Source: Cyanobium sp. Aljojuca 7A6
Lineage (GTDB): Bacteria; Cyanobacteriota; Cyanobacteriia; PCC-6307; Cyanobiaceae
Assembly (NCBI RefSeq): GCF_024346455.1
Contig: NZ_JAGQCY010000012.1
Coordinates: forward strand, 1-64,000
Length of the DNA stretch: 64,000 nt
Direction: 5' to 3'
In this document: one piece after another, positions 40,387 to 49,084 of the stretch
Position numbering within the stretch: the stretch's first letter is position 1
Layout: the number at the start of each line of letters is the position of its first letter
The notes under the pieces: generated by a model
Told to the model about the DNA's origin: nothing
Seen by the model: only the letters and a program-made list of their open reading frames with translations
The model's database searches: none
Translations under genes and position numbers: made by a program

Positions 40387-41753
40387 AAACGTCCCTTGTC
40401 GTTCGCCTCGGCCTGACCCTGGTGGTCACGCTGCTCACGATCTCCGTGATGGCCGCGGCCTATGTGTTGCGTCGGTCGCCCATCAACGGGCAGGCAACGC
40501 TCCCCTCGCCGGCCAAGGTGGCGGCGATGGCTGATCTGCTCGACGGGCTCTCCGACGAGGCGCGGGCGAAGATCCTGCCGGCGCTGTCGACTCCAACCCT
40601 CGAAGTCACGCTCGAACCCCATCCGGGGCCCGCGCTCAGTCCGGCGGCGCCGGACGAGCGGCCACGGAACGAGCTTGCCGCTGCCTACCGGGCGGCGATG
40701 CCGAACCGTTCCATCGGGCTGGATGTCTGGCGAACCGGGCGGCCGATGGACGGCCTGCCATCGCTGCTGCGCAGCGCCGATGAACGACGCGTTCTGAGCA
40801 CCAGCTTGGACCGCAACACGCTGCTCGTTCTGCGATCCCGGGAGCTGTTTCCTGTGACCAATCTCGGCTTACCCCTCGGCTTCGGCGCCGGGCTGCTGGG
40901 GACGATCTTCGCCACGCTCATGCTGGTGTTCCTGTTGCGTCAGATCCGTCCGCTGGAAGAGCTGGCGCGTGCCGTCGACAGCATTGATCTGAACGCTGAC
41001 CCCCAACCGATCCGGGACGTGGGGTCAGCGGCGCCGGAGATCCGCGCCCTCGTGGGAGCCTTCAACCGGCAACAGGAGCGGCTGTCGCGGCTGTTGCAGG
41101 CGCGCCTTGCCCTTGTCGGCGGTCTCCAGCACGATGTCAGGACATTGGCCACCAAGGTACGGCTGCGTTTGGAGAACGCACCCACCTCCCAGGGGCTGGA
41201 CCATGCCATCGCGGACCTCGACGACATGGTGCGCCTGCTGGATGATGCCCTGCTCGCCACCCAAGGGACCGAGACAGCGACGGAGGATGGGCTCGAACTG
41301 GTCGACATCCACGCCTTGCTGAGCCTGGAACTGGAGGCGCGACTGGACCAGGGCGTCAGCCTCGACGGGGTTGGGGATGGGCCGACGCCTCGGCTCTACG
41401 TGCTGGGGAACCGCCTCGCCCTGCGGCGGGTTTTTGCCAACCTGATCGACAACGCCCTGAAGCATGGTCACCAGGCGCGGATCGGGGTGGCCAGGATGCC
41501 GCCTGATCGGGTCGTGGTGACCATTGATGACCGCGGGCCCGGCATTCCAGCGGCGATGCGTGAGTGGGTGCGCGAGCCGTTCGTTCGGCTTGAGCGTTCG
41601 CGGGCGCGAACGACCGGTGGCTCCGGGCTTGGTCTCGCCATTGTCAGCAACCTGGTGGCCCGTCACCATGGCCTCTTCACGATTGCGGACGCACCTGGGG
41701 GCGGTGCCAGGGTCACCGTGGAACTGCCGCAGTTCCGGGCTGATCGGGCTTGA
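40383..41753 (+). CDS. Membrane sensor histidine kinase
   Basis: A 456-residue kinase with a membrane helix near residues 5-28, a periplasmic domain of about 130 residues, a second helix near 162-184, a HAMP-like segment, phospho-acceptor His250 in VGGLQHDVRTLATKVRLR, and the ATPase motifs NLIDNALKHG (N box), DDRGPGIPAAM (G1) and GGSGLGLAIVSNL (G2). It overlaps the response-regulator stop by 4 nt. The periplasmic domain is not recognised. The layout is like the EnvZ group. Confidence 0.94.
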   Translation: MKTSLVVRLGLTLVVTLLTISVMAAAYVLRRSPINGQATLPSPAKVAAMADLLDGLSDEARAKILPALSTPTLEVTLEPHPGPALSPAAPDERPRNELAAAYRAAMPNRSIGLDVWRTGRPMDGLPSLLRSADERRVLSTSLDRNTLLVLRSRELFPVTNLGLPLGFGAGLLGTIFATLMLVFLLRQIRPLEELARAVDSIDLNADPQPIRDVGSAAPEIRALVGAFNRQQERLSRLLQARLALVGGLQHDVRTLATKVRLRLENAPTSQGLDHAIADLDDMVRLLDDALLATQGTETATEDGLELVDIHALLSLELEARLDQGVSLDGVGDGPTPRLYVLGNRLALRRVFANLIDNALKHGHQARIGVARMPPDRVVVTIDDRGPGIPAAMREWVREPFVRLERSRARTTGGSGLGLAIVSNLVARHHGLFTIADAPGGGARVTVELPQFRADRA

Positions 41754-41779
41754 GGGCCACGGTGGCCGGGCGGCAGGGT

Positions 41780-41915
41780 GAGCCGCTTCTCGTTGTCGAG
41801 TGCTCTGATCGGCGCCTCGAACGTTGGATGCGAATGTTCCGTCGCCGAGATTGATGATGACGTGGTCTCCAAAGTCTTCGACATGGCCGTAGCGGCGCCA
41901 AGTCCGGACTGCTTG
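41780..41915 (-). pseudogene. Possible fragment of an RTX-type repeat protein
   Basis: The minus strand contains VEDFGDHVIINLGDGTFASN followed by VRGADQ. The DxVxIxxGDGTxxxxVxGxD pattern is like the last part of calcium-binding repeat proteins, but no other repeats are present. Too short to be sure; it is antisense to the end of the histidine kinase region. Confidence 0.25.
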
Positions 41916-41978
41916 ACTAGTACGCCAGTACCAGGGGAGGCGCATCCGTGGTTCCCCTTGGTGATGGGTTCTGTGGGC

Positions 41979-42045
41979 GGATCCGGCGTTGTGTACAGGC
42001 TGTACAGGTCTGGGATGTGGCCGGGCGGACAGGGTCGGATCGCGC
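41979..42045. repeat. Dispersed palindromic repeat, copy D
   Basis: 67 bp, GGATCCGGCGTT to CGGATCGCGC, with TGTACAG-G-CTGTACA at 41992-42006. Almost identical to copy C, 4.4 kb away. It lies in the gene-poor stretch between the two-component genes and the AT-rich island. Confidence 0.88.
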
Positions 42046-42354
42046 TCAGCTCTCCGCTTCGAGCCGAGCATGGTGTTGGCGGCCAGGTGCTGCGGGGGAG
42101 TCACCGCCCACAGGCCGGCAACCCAGGCATCAGGCGGCACAGGGATGGATGCAGCGGCGACCCCGGCGGCAGCCAGAGCGGGCTGGAGCCGCGAAGGACG
42201 GACAGGCCGATCAGCAGGGCCCAGAGCCAGGTGAAGCGGGAACCACCGGGGAGAATCATTGGCTGATGGTGGTGGCGCACGTGGCGACTCCTGCTTAGGC
42301 TTCCACCATCAATCATGAGTAGTATTGGTGCAAGCTGGAATCCGTCCGCAGCTT

Positions 42355-43209
42355 ATGCCCAACGAAGGGATCTTGGCGCTGCACGATTTGCGGCGCAGCT
42401 ACAGCAGCTTTGAGGAGTTTCAGCCTGATCTTCCGTCGCTTCTGCAACAGGGGAGCCTGCTGCCCGATTGCATCGAGGTAACCCGGGCTTTGGGGATGCT
42501 GGAGCCGCTCACTGGCGAGCACATCCCACCGGAGTTGATTGAGGTCCAGGGCACCAACTACCGCGAATCACTGATCGCCAATGGGCTGTTGAGTCGTAAC
42601 CGGGCGCTTCTGCTCGTACTAGAGCAGGCCTACGGAACCCTAGACAAACTGGCTAAGCAGGACATTTACTTGGTGGAGGCTCTCTCTGGCTTCGCTTTGT
42701 GGTTGCAGCATCACTTGGGAGAAGAGAGATTAATTTGCAGCGAGTATCTTGAGCAGGCAGAGCAGACATTCACTGACATTCTCCACCAAGATCTATGCGC
42801 CCTCACCTTCAGTGATGCCAGCTTCGACTTGGTGATCTGCAATGAGCTTTTCGAGCACGTGGCTGATTTGGAGCTAGCCTTTAGGGAAATTGCTCGGGTG
42901 CTGCGGCCCGGGGGGCGGCTGCTGGCTACCTGCCCGATGGCATTCGGGCAATGGGAGTCGATCGAGAAGGCTCAGTCTGATCCTCACGGAGGCCAACCGC
43001 TGCTGTTTTCTGAAGCTGAGTTGCATGGGGATCCGATTCGGCCTGAGCTGGGCTCGCTTGTGTTCCGGATCCCTGGGTGGGAGGTGCTTGAGAAGTTGAA
43101 TGCTGCAGCCTTCGGAGTGGTTACGATCGAGCACGTTGCTAGCTGGAAGCACGGGGTTTTGGGCTCTGATCTTCCAGGGGTGTTGGTGATTAATGCAGTG
43201 GCAGTATAG
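42355..43209 (+). CDS. SAM-dependent methyltransferase (class I, type 11-like)
   Basis: A 284-residue protein. The methyltransferase part begins around residue 120 with LICSEYLEQ, then DLCALTFSDASFDLVICNEL and FEHVADLELAFREIARVLRP, GGRLLATCPMA, the typical end of a class I methyltransferase. The N-terminal 110 residues are a helical extension of unknown function. A TTG at 42325 gives a longer form; ATG 42355 is preferred. It stands at the start of the polysaccharide island, so a sugar or glycan methyl group is a plausible product. Confidence 0.8.
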   Translation: MPNEGILALHDLRRSYSSFEEFQPDLPSLLQQGSLLPDCIEVTRALGMLEPLTGEHIPPELIEVQGTNYRESLIANGLLSRNRALLLVLEQAYGTLDKLAKQDIYLVEALSGFALWLQHHLGEERLICSEYLEQAEQTFTDILHQDLCALTFSDASFDLVICNELFEHVADLELAFREIARVLRPGGRLLATCPMAFGQWESIEKAQSDPHGGQPLLFSEAELHGDPIRPELGSLVFRIPGWEVLEKLNAAAFGVVTIEHVASWKHGVLGSDLPGVLVINAVAV

Positions 43210-43299
43210 AACTCTGAGCGCCTTCAATCCGCTCGCTTGCCAATCCATTTATGCTTTTCCATTCAATTCACCTGTAAGCGTCAACAACAATCTGAGCTA

Positions 43300-45408
43300 A
43301 TGAAAGTCCTAGAACAGGAAACACTGATGGATCTCCGGATCGATATATTGAGGGAGCCAATGATTCTTGATCACTGGCGGAAGCTTTACAGGAATTACTC
43401 AGACACTAGAGACGCAAGAGCAACAGATCTTGCGAATATCGTATCAAGACTTTCCAGGGCAGAGATTGACCTCAAGCCATTGGGAGCCAATCCGTATCTC
43501 ATCGACATTCTCACTTCAGGTGATTCCAAGCACATCCAAAATGAAGATATTTCTGGCGCTGCTGATGATCAATCTGACCTTGAACCTGAACTTGAAGAGG
43601 CTCATAGACTTTGCGATTCTGGCGACTTTATTAAGGCGAAGCGAATCTTGGTAAAGCTGGTCAAGTCGAAACAGATGCACATCAGCTCTTGGGCACAATA
43701 CTTTCTTGGAAAGTGCCTGTACGATCAATATCAACTGGTCGCTGCGTTGAGCACTTGTCAGAATCTTCTATCTGCTGAAGCGGCTCCATTTGATGTGGTT
43801 GCTCGCGCTCAGGAGCTTATGAGGTCAATTCAGGATGGCCTTAACTATCAAGTAGAAACATGTTCAAGTCATATAAAGCCTTCATTTTATCATAAGCAGC
43901 TGCTCAAAATGAGACCTCTTACTACGATCTTGCTCGAAACTAGCTATGAATGCTATCTCCACTATCAACGCGTTGGATTCAGACTTGGCATCAATCCAAC
44001 GCCGTGGTTCGAAACTAGAACGTATCTTAAGAATAACCAAGACATATCTCATGCAGGATGTTGCCCCTTCTTCCACTATCTTGCAGCTGGTCAAAAAGAG
44101 GGGCGTATCGCCGCTGATCATGGTTCAAGATTTTCTTCTCAAGTGCGCAATCAGGCATCTTTGACGAAGGATCTGTATGAAGAGGCTCGAGGATGGCTAA
44201 AGACTCTAGAGTGTGATAAGCAATTATCGGACGACGAGCTAGCGAAACTTCTTGAAACTCCTTATGTCTTATCTATTTCACACGATAGCTACTATTCGTC
44301 GCCAGGAGGTATTCAGCTTTGCATCCAAAGAGAACAATTATGCTTCGAAAAAAAGGGAATCCAGTACGTCCATATTTACCCAAGGCAGCCATCGCCGATG
44401 CCTCTGCATGAAAGAAATCCATACTCAGAGATAGTTGTCAGCCGAAACGGTGTTAAGCAGGGAATTTCAACAATGCATAGCTTTTGGCATGCAATCAGTT
44501 GCTATCCATCAGAAGCATTTGTGATTCACAGCTTGCTCGGCATTTCTCCAGAAGACATTGTATTGCTGATATCTCAATGCCCAGCAAATGTCCGACTCCT
44601 CTATTGGATGCATGATTACTCTGCTCTATGTAGCTCTTATCAGCTATTGAGAAATAAGGTCTCATTCTGTGGGGCACCATCTCTTGATTCAAAACAGTGC
44701 ACATACTGCTTTTTTGGTAATAGTAGAATTGGTAATGTGCGTGGTCTCAGCATGCTCCTAGGTCTTCCCCAGGCTGAGGTTATTTTCCCGTCCCATGCAG
44801 CGCTGACAGTATGGAGGAATGGCGCGGATGCTTCATCTTTGATGTTTCCAACAAAGTATAGTGTTATTAACCATATCTGCTTGAATAGATCAGAAAGTAT
44901 AAGCCGAGACTATGAAAAGCGACTTCCTCGGATTGGATATCTTGGGCATCCGACCTACGCGAAGGGCTGGGATACCTTTGAGAGCCTTATTAGAGATCCG
45001 GAACTTTTTAACCGATTTGACTGGTTCCATCTTGGTGCGACTACTGCAAGTCTTTCGGCTGACATTGAGTTTGTTGATGTGAATATATCGGACTCTTTAG
45101 ATGCCATGATTCGTGGGGTGAGGGATGCAGAAATAGACTTTGCTTTGATTTGGCCTCAATGGCCTGAAACCTTCTGCTTGACTGCCTATGAAGCGGTCAT
45201 TGGAGGTGCTAACATTATTACGAATGTAGACTCGGGCAATGTTGCCGCTTTTGCGGCGTCAATTCCCTATGGCCATGTTTTGAAAAATGATTACTCAACC
45301 CTAAAGTCATTTCTTTTGGACCTGACTTCTGAAATGCTGTTAGCACTTAGCTTCCCATATCAGGTAGAGTATGAATATAGTCAAATGACGGCAGAGATGT
45401 TCCAATGA
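43300..45408 (+). CDS. Large GT-B glycosyltransferase-like protein
   Basis: A 702-residue protein in visibly AT-rich DNA. The first 320 residues are mostly helical, with TPR-like character (LRLCDSGDFIKAKRILVKLV-like region near residue 110). The C-terminal half looks like a GT4-type enzyme: VLSISHDSYYSSPGGIQLCI, RLLYWMHDYSALC, RIGYLGHPTYAKGWDTFESL and FCLTAYEAVIGGANIITNVD (the acidic donor-binding region). ATG 43300 is chosen; a TTG at 43237 and an ATG at 43327 are alternatives. It overlaps the next gene by 4 nt. Confidence 0.75.
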   Translation: MKVLEQETLMDLRIDILREPMILDHWRKLYRNYSDTRDARATDLANIVSRLSRAEIDLKPLGANPYLIDILTSGDSKHIQNEDISGAADDQSDLEPELEEAHRLCDSGDFIKAKRILVKLVKSKQMHISSWAQYFLGKCLYDQYQLVAALSTCQNLLSAEAAPFDVVARAQELMRSIQDGLNYQVETCSSHIKPSFYHKQLLKMRPLTTILLETSYECYLHYQRVGFRLGINPTPWFETRTYLKNNQDISHAGCCPFFHYLAAGQKEGRIAADHGSRFSSQVRNQASLTKDLYEEARGWLKTLECDKQLSDDELAKLLETPYVLSISHDSYYSSPGGIQLCIQREQLCFEKKGIQYVHIYPRQPSPMPLHERNPYSEIVVSRNGVKQGISTMHSFWHAISCYPSEAFVIHSLLGISPEDIVLLISQCPANVRLLYWMHDYSALCSSYQLLRNKVSFCGAPSLDSKQCTYCFFGNSRIGNVRGLSMLLGLPQAEVIFPSHAALTVWRNGADASSLMFPTKYSVINHICLNRSESISRDYEKRLPRIGYLGHPTYAKGWDTFESLIRDPELFNRFDWFHLGATTASLSADIEFVDVNISDSLDAMIRGVRDAEIDFALIWPQWPETFCLTAYEAVIGGANIITNVDSGNVAAFAASIPYGHVLKNDYSTLKSFLLDLTSEMLLALSFPYQVEYEYSQMTAEMFQ

Positions 45409-46400
45409 ATATGAAAAAGTGCTGCTACACCTCTGTAAATCTCGCGTATTTGTCGCGAGCACGTGTCTTGGCGTCTACATTTAAGAGCTTCCATTCAGAC
45501 ATCGACTTTATTCTCGTACTTTCAGATATTTATCCGACTGGCATTTCTCTTGACATACAAGCAGAGCCATTTGATCAGATTGTTTTTAGCCATGAGTTGG
45601 GTATTCCCGATTTCTGGCAGTGGAGCTTTAAACACAACGTTGTTGAGCTGTGCACAGCTGTAAAGCCTGCCGCGGGCCTATTCTTTCTTTCTCTTGGCTA
45701 CGATCAGGTGATGTATATTGACCCTGACATAGCTGTGTTTGCATCGCTTGAGTCCCTCTTTGCTCTGCTTGGTACGCACTCCGGATTACTAACGCCTCAC
45801 CAACTCACCGTGGCACCAGGAGATCTGCTATCGATTAAGGATATTGAGTTGTGTACTTTAAAGCATGGTCTTTATAACTTAGGATTCTACGCTGCTCGAA
45901 ATGATCAACAAGGCCGAAGCTTTTTGGAGTGGTGGAACTCAAGAGTCCAAAGATTTTGCTACGAAGACGTTCCATCTGGAATCTTCACAGATCAGAAATG
46001 GTGTGACTTTGCTCCCATTTATTTCGACAACTTCTTTGTGGTAAGAGATCCTGGATGCAATGTCGCTAGCTGGAATATTCATGAACGAGCAATCTCAATC
46101 ACAGATACCGGCCCTGTAGTCAACACGAACTATCCGTTAAGATTTTATCACTTCACGAAGTTTGGCGGGGCTGGACTTGTAATGACGCAGCAATATGCAA
46201 AGACAGCCGAAACTATTGAGATCTGGTTCTGGTATGGGAGAATGCTACAAGAGATGTCACATAATCTTCCTCCTAGTGGTCATTACTACTATGGACATTA
46301 CCAGGACGGCCATAAGATTCCACAGGCAGAGAGAGATCTGTATCGTACATGCCCTGAAATATTCCCGTCAATTCCATATAAGGCCCGAAGATCTGCTTGA
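45405..46400 (+). CDS. GT-A glycosyltransferase-like protein
   Basis: A 331-residue protein. YTSVNLAYLSRARVLASTFK at the start and YDQVMYIDPDIAVFASLESL contain a GT-A type D-x-D-like motif (DPDI); then GLYNLGFYAARNDQQGRSFL and WNIHERAISI. The overall order resembles GT8/galactosyltransferase-like enzymes of bacterial surface loci. It is coupled by a 4-nt overlap to the glycosyltransferase upstream. AT-rich codon use like that gene. Confidence 0.75.
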   Translation: MNMKKCCYTSVNLAYLSRARVLASTFKSFHSDIDFILVLSDIYPTGISLDIQAEPFDQIVFSHELGIPDFWQWSFKHNVVELCTAVKPAAGLFFLSLGYDQVMYIDPDIAVFASLESLFALLGTHSGLLTPHQLTVAPGDLLSIKDIELCTLKHGLYNLGFYAARNDQQGRSFLEWWNSRVQRFCYEDVPSGIFTDQKWCDFAPIYFDNFFVVRDPGCNVASWNIHERAISITDTGPVVNTNYPLRFYHFTKFGGAGLVMTQQYAKTAETIEIWFWYGRMLQEMSHNLPPSGHYYYGHYQDGHKIPQAERDLYRTCPEIFPSIPYKARRSA

Positions 46401-47136
46401 GGTTAGATATCGTTATCATGACTTGAGGAGCTTGTAAGCCCTTAAACTACCACATGAGTCTTTTCAAACTTTCAAAGCCCGCTTTGGGTAAGCTAAGTTA
46501 CTTCCTAGCCCATTAATGTCTCCTATATGACTTAGATCACACATTTATACCACTTGCTCTCTACCAAAGTAACTAGATTCATCTATCTTGATTCCAACAT
46601 GCAGCATCTGATAATAGAGTGAGCATGTTCGATACAGTGTCACTTTGATTTGCGGCCGACTAGCAGTCTTTAAGCTAGTTAGTGGTGACATCTTCTTTTG
46701 GAGCTGCTAAACATCTGGGTTCTAAATCATTCAACGTGCTGCATTGGATCTCACGTCCTTCATTCTTGAGAAGCATCAATTACATATAGGCGTACATGGC
46801 CATATTGAATTGGATTGATGCGCTAGCCGCGTCAATGGATTCTAATTAGTGTTCTCCGCTAGACAGGAGACTTATGACTTGGCTAAGGCTGACTTATAAT
46901 CTTGTTAGACGTCTGCATTTCCGCTGTTGTCCCTTGGTTTTAAGACTTGCCGTTATACTTGCTTATGAAGCCTCACGGCTCGTAGAGATCTTCCTCAAGC
47001 CGTTGTGGCGTTCCGTTGCTGGTAAAGGCAGGTTCCTTAGATCTACACAAGTAATCTATTAACCTGTCTAATCATTATCCCAATCAAACGAGCATAGAAG
47101 CACACTATCATGAAAGACCTGTCAATCAACTGTGAG
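46401..47136. other. AT-rich non-coding stretch
   Basis: About 735 nt between convergent genes with no convincing gene, RNA gene or repeat. A small hairpin (CAAAGC-CC-GCTTTG, around 46474-46487) may be the terminator of the upstream glycosyltransferases, but it has no clean T-tract. Longest frames are short and lack protein-like composition. It is probably decayed island DNA. Confidence 0.5.
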
Positions 47137-48714
47137 CTATGTGCTTGCAAAGTTGCATACAAAGCGATCGGCTGTAATCACAATCACAAAATCTGGACAT
47201 ACTTGCCGAATAATTGCTGAACGCAGATCAAAGCCACGGTCCCAAATAGATATTACTTCATTAAAAATGAGAGATAGAGAGGGCAGGATATTTGTTGCAG
47301 TGTAATCTCGGAAGACTAGAACTCTCTTTTGTATGGGTGCTTGAGGATTTCTGAATACCAGCTTTGGCCGTGTTGGCGAAAGGAAGGAGAAGGCCGTTGT
47401 GTCAAAATCGCTTTGATGAACAAAATCTGGAAGATTTTGCGGGAAGTGAACAATGTATGATGTATTCTGAAGGCCTGTCTGGTCACGTGGGAGATTTTTG
47501 AAGTGACTGTAACAGATCCTTGTGTAGGATCGAAGATCTTCTTGCGTCTGTACTGCAAGATCTCCAAGCCAGCTTCCAAGGCAAGGAACTGAGAAATTGT
47601 CTGGGATATCATCTAGATATATTTTAAGATCTGAAAGCATAATTGTTACCATTAGCCTCAGGAGCTGCAGGGACCCTAATGCAGTTGTATGCGTATCTCC
47701 ATGATAGTATAAATCACCATATCCCTTTTTTGTTACTAAGAACGGAGCGGTATTAACAAAGTAAGGGCGATTACTGCCAATATGCATTGATGGATGATCT
47801 TTTATGGCCTGCTGAATATCGCTAATCCACGGGCCAGAGAGGCAATATGGAAGAAACTCGGGATATACTGTATATTTCTCGGGAATTGAGAATACTCCAT
47901 ATGGAATATTCATTGATAAGCATGAATCGCCAAGTTCATCAAAATGAATAGTATTTGCTTTGAGTTTAGCGTTGTTGGGGCCATTCAGCCCCAAGTACTG
48001 TCTTATTGAGTATGATGCGTCATTGATTAAGTAATAGTGTGAGCTCTCAGCGGGCATGCTCTTGGTTGGCGAACAGGCCTGTTCGAGATAGCAAGCAGTT
48101 TCGTAGAGGCTAGATCCACTTGGTGGTGTGTATAGCGAGTAAAACCCAATTCTCATCCTTGCGACGCCTGGAAGACTATCAATGTAGGAAACTCCATACT
48201 TGTGAGAAGACTGATTCTCCCTTCCAAGGATAATTGTTTTGCTTGAATCTAGGCATAGAAAACATCTCAACAACTCAGCTGCATTAGGCTCGGAACTAAG
48301 ATCGATGTTGAGGAAACTTAGATGTGAGTTCTCAGAGAAGAAGCACGTTATCTCTTCCTCCTGCTTTTTGTGATCTTCAAGCCACTTAAGGGCTGTGCTG
48401 TTGTCAAAGCCGAAGTAACTGGATACTGACTTTCTAAGTAAGTCTGTGCTCCGATATGTATTAATAAAGAAAGCATCAGGATGTGCCAGGCTAAGCGCCT
48501 TGTAGTGTCTTCTTGTCGGGTGGTCGGTAAATGCTTCATAACCAGAATTGGCAACATAGCTGAGAATGGCTTCAGTCTCATTTTTGTTAGACATCTCAAT
48601 CTGTTGTTTGACCGCCCATTCATAATGATGAATTGACTTGAATCCTGCAGCTTTCAAAAAATAGTGCATAGATGTTGTGCCCGTCCTGGAATTGCCAATG
48701 CAGAAGATCTTCAC
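47137..48714 (-). CDS. Sulfotransferase fused to an AlgJ/AlgX-like SGNH domain
   Basis: A 525-residue protein. Residues 1-170 resemble a P-loop sulfotransferase: FCIGNSRTGTTSMHYFLKAA is the PAPS phosphate loop, and INTYRSTDLLRKSVSSYF the 3'-phosphate region. Residues about 190-525 resemble AlgJ/AlgX-type alginate-acetylation domains: PEKYTVYPEFLP, the GDTHTT motif (Asp340 and His342, like the catalytic D-x-H pair) and VLVFRDYTATNILPSLSLIF, where the usual GDSF nucleophile motif is RDYT, without the Ser. The C-terminus CPDFVIVITADRFV is also family-like. It may sulfate a surface glycan; the SGNH domain may be inactive. Confidence 0.72.
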   Translation of the reverse strand: MKIFCIGNSRTGTTSMHYFLKAAGFKSIHHYEWAVKQQIEMSNKNETEAILSYVANSGYEAFTDHPTRRHYKALSLAHPDAFFINTYRSTDLLRKSVSSYFGFDNSTALKWLEDHKKQEEEITCFFSENSHLSFLNIDLSSEPNAAELLRCFLCLDSSKTIILGRENQSSHKYGVSYIDSLPGVARMRIGFYSLYTPPSGSSLYETACYLEQACSPTKSMPAESSHYYLINDASYSIRQYLGLNGPNNAKLKANTIHFDELGDSCLSMNIPYGVFSIPEKYTVYPEFLPYCLSGPWISDIQQAIKDHPSMHIGSNRPYFVNTAPFLVTKKGYGDLYYHGDTHTTALGSLQLLRLMVTIMLSDLKIYLDDIPDNFSVPCLGSWLGDLAVQTQEDLRSYTRICYSHFKNLPRDQTGLQNTSYIVHFPQNLPDFVHQSDFDTTAFSFLSPTRPKLVFRNPQAPIQKRVLVFRDYTATNILPSLSLIFNEVISIWDRGFDLRSAIIRQVCPDFVIVITADRFVCNFAST

Positions 48715-49084
48715 TGATGGACCCCTCTCATCAAGAGTATTGGCAGGACTTTAGCACTCTTGGGTGTCTCCGTCAAAGTATATGTTGCTTCAATGATTCT
48801 GTCGGTATTCCTTTAGTGAAGGCTGAGGTTTTGTGTGCTTCCTTCAGTGGCCTGCGGTGCCTATTGATGCATGCTTTACGTCCTGCCGACCCGCTGCGCA
48901 CCATCAGATGCCCCAGCGTGAAGAATGTAATAATTCAAGCCCGGGCATTGCGGAGTAGACATGGACCCAAATGCAGGCAAAGTTTATTTTAAGGGCAATA
49001 CTATAGGCCGGTAATGGTAGGGTCAAGCGCCAAGAATCACAAATGCTACAACCGAAAGTCGCCTATTCTCTTGGAAATCTGTGT
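48715..49084. other. Intergenic stretch without recognised genes
   Basis: About 370 nt between the divergently placed sulfotransferase start and the rmlA stop, moderately AT-rich. I see no gene, RNA or repeat in it. It presumably holds the promoter of the sulfotransferase gene and the end of rmlA transcription. Confidence 0.5.

Larger units (their letters stand above)
41754..42354. other. Gene-poor stretch with repeat copy D and fragments
   Basis: About 600 nt without a convincing intact gene. It holds dispersed repeat copy D (41979-42045), a possible antisense fragment resembling the end of an RTX-type repeat protein (around 41780-41915), and a minus-strand open stretch near 42100-42260 with a hydrophobic helix (FTWLWALLIGLSVLRGSS). 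A short frame, MSSIGASWNPSAAYAQRRD, starts at 42315, out of frame with the methyltransferase. It looks like eroded DNA between the two-component pair and the AT-rich island. Confidence 0.5.

Noticed and set aside
33896-42006. TGTACAG palindromic repeats considered as integron attC sites
   Set aside because: The R'/R'' core sites (GTTRRRY-type) and the asymmetric extrahelical bases are absent, and no integrase was found.
46874-47062. 62-codon ATG frame in the AT-rich gap
   Set aside because: Composition is not protein-like beyond chance, no start signal and no recognised motif.
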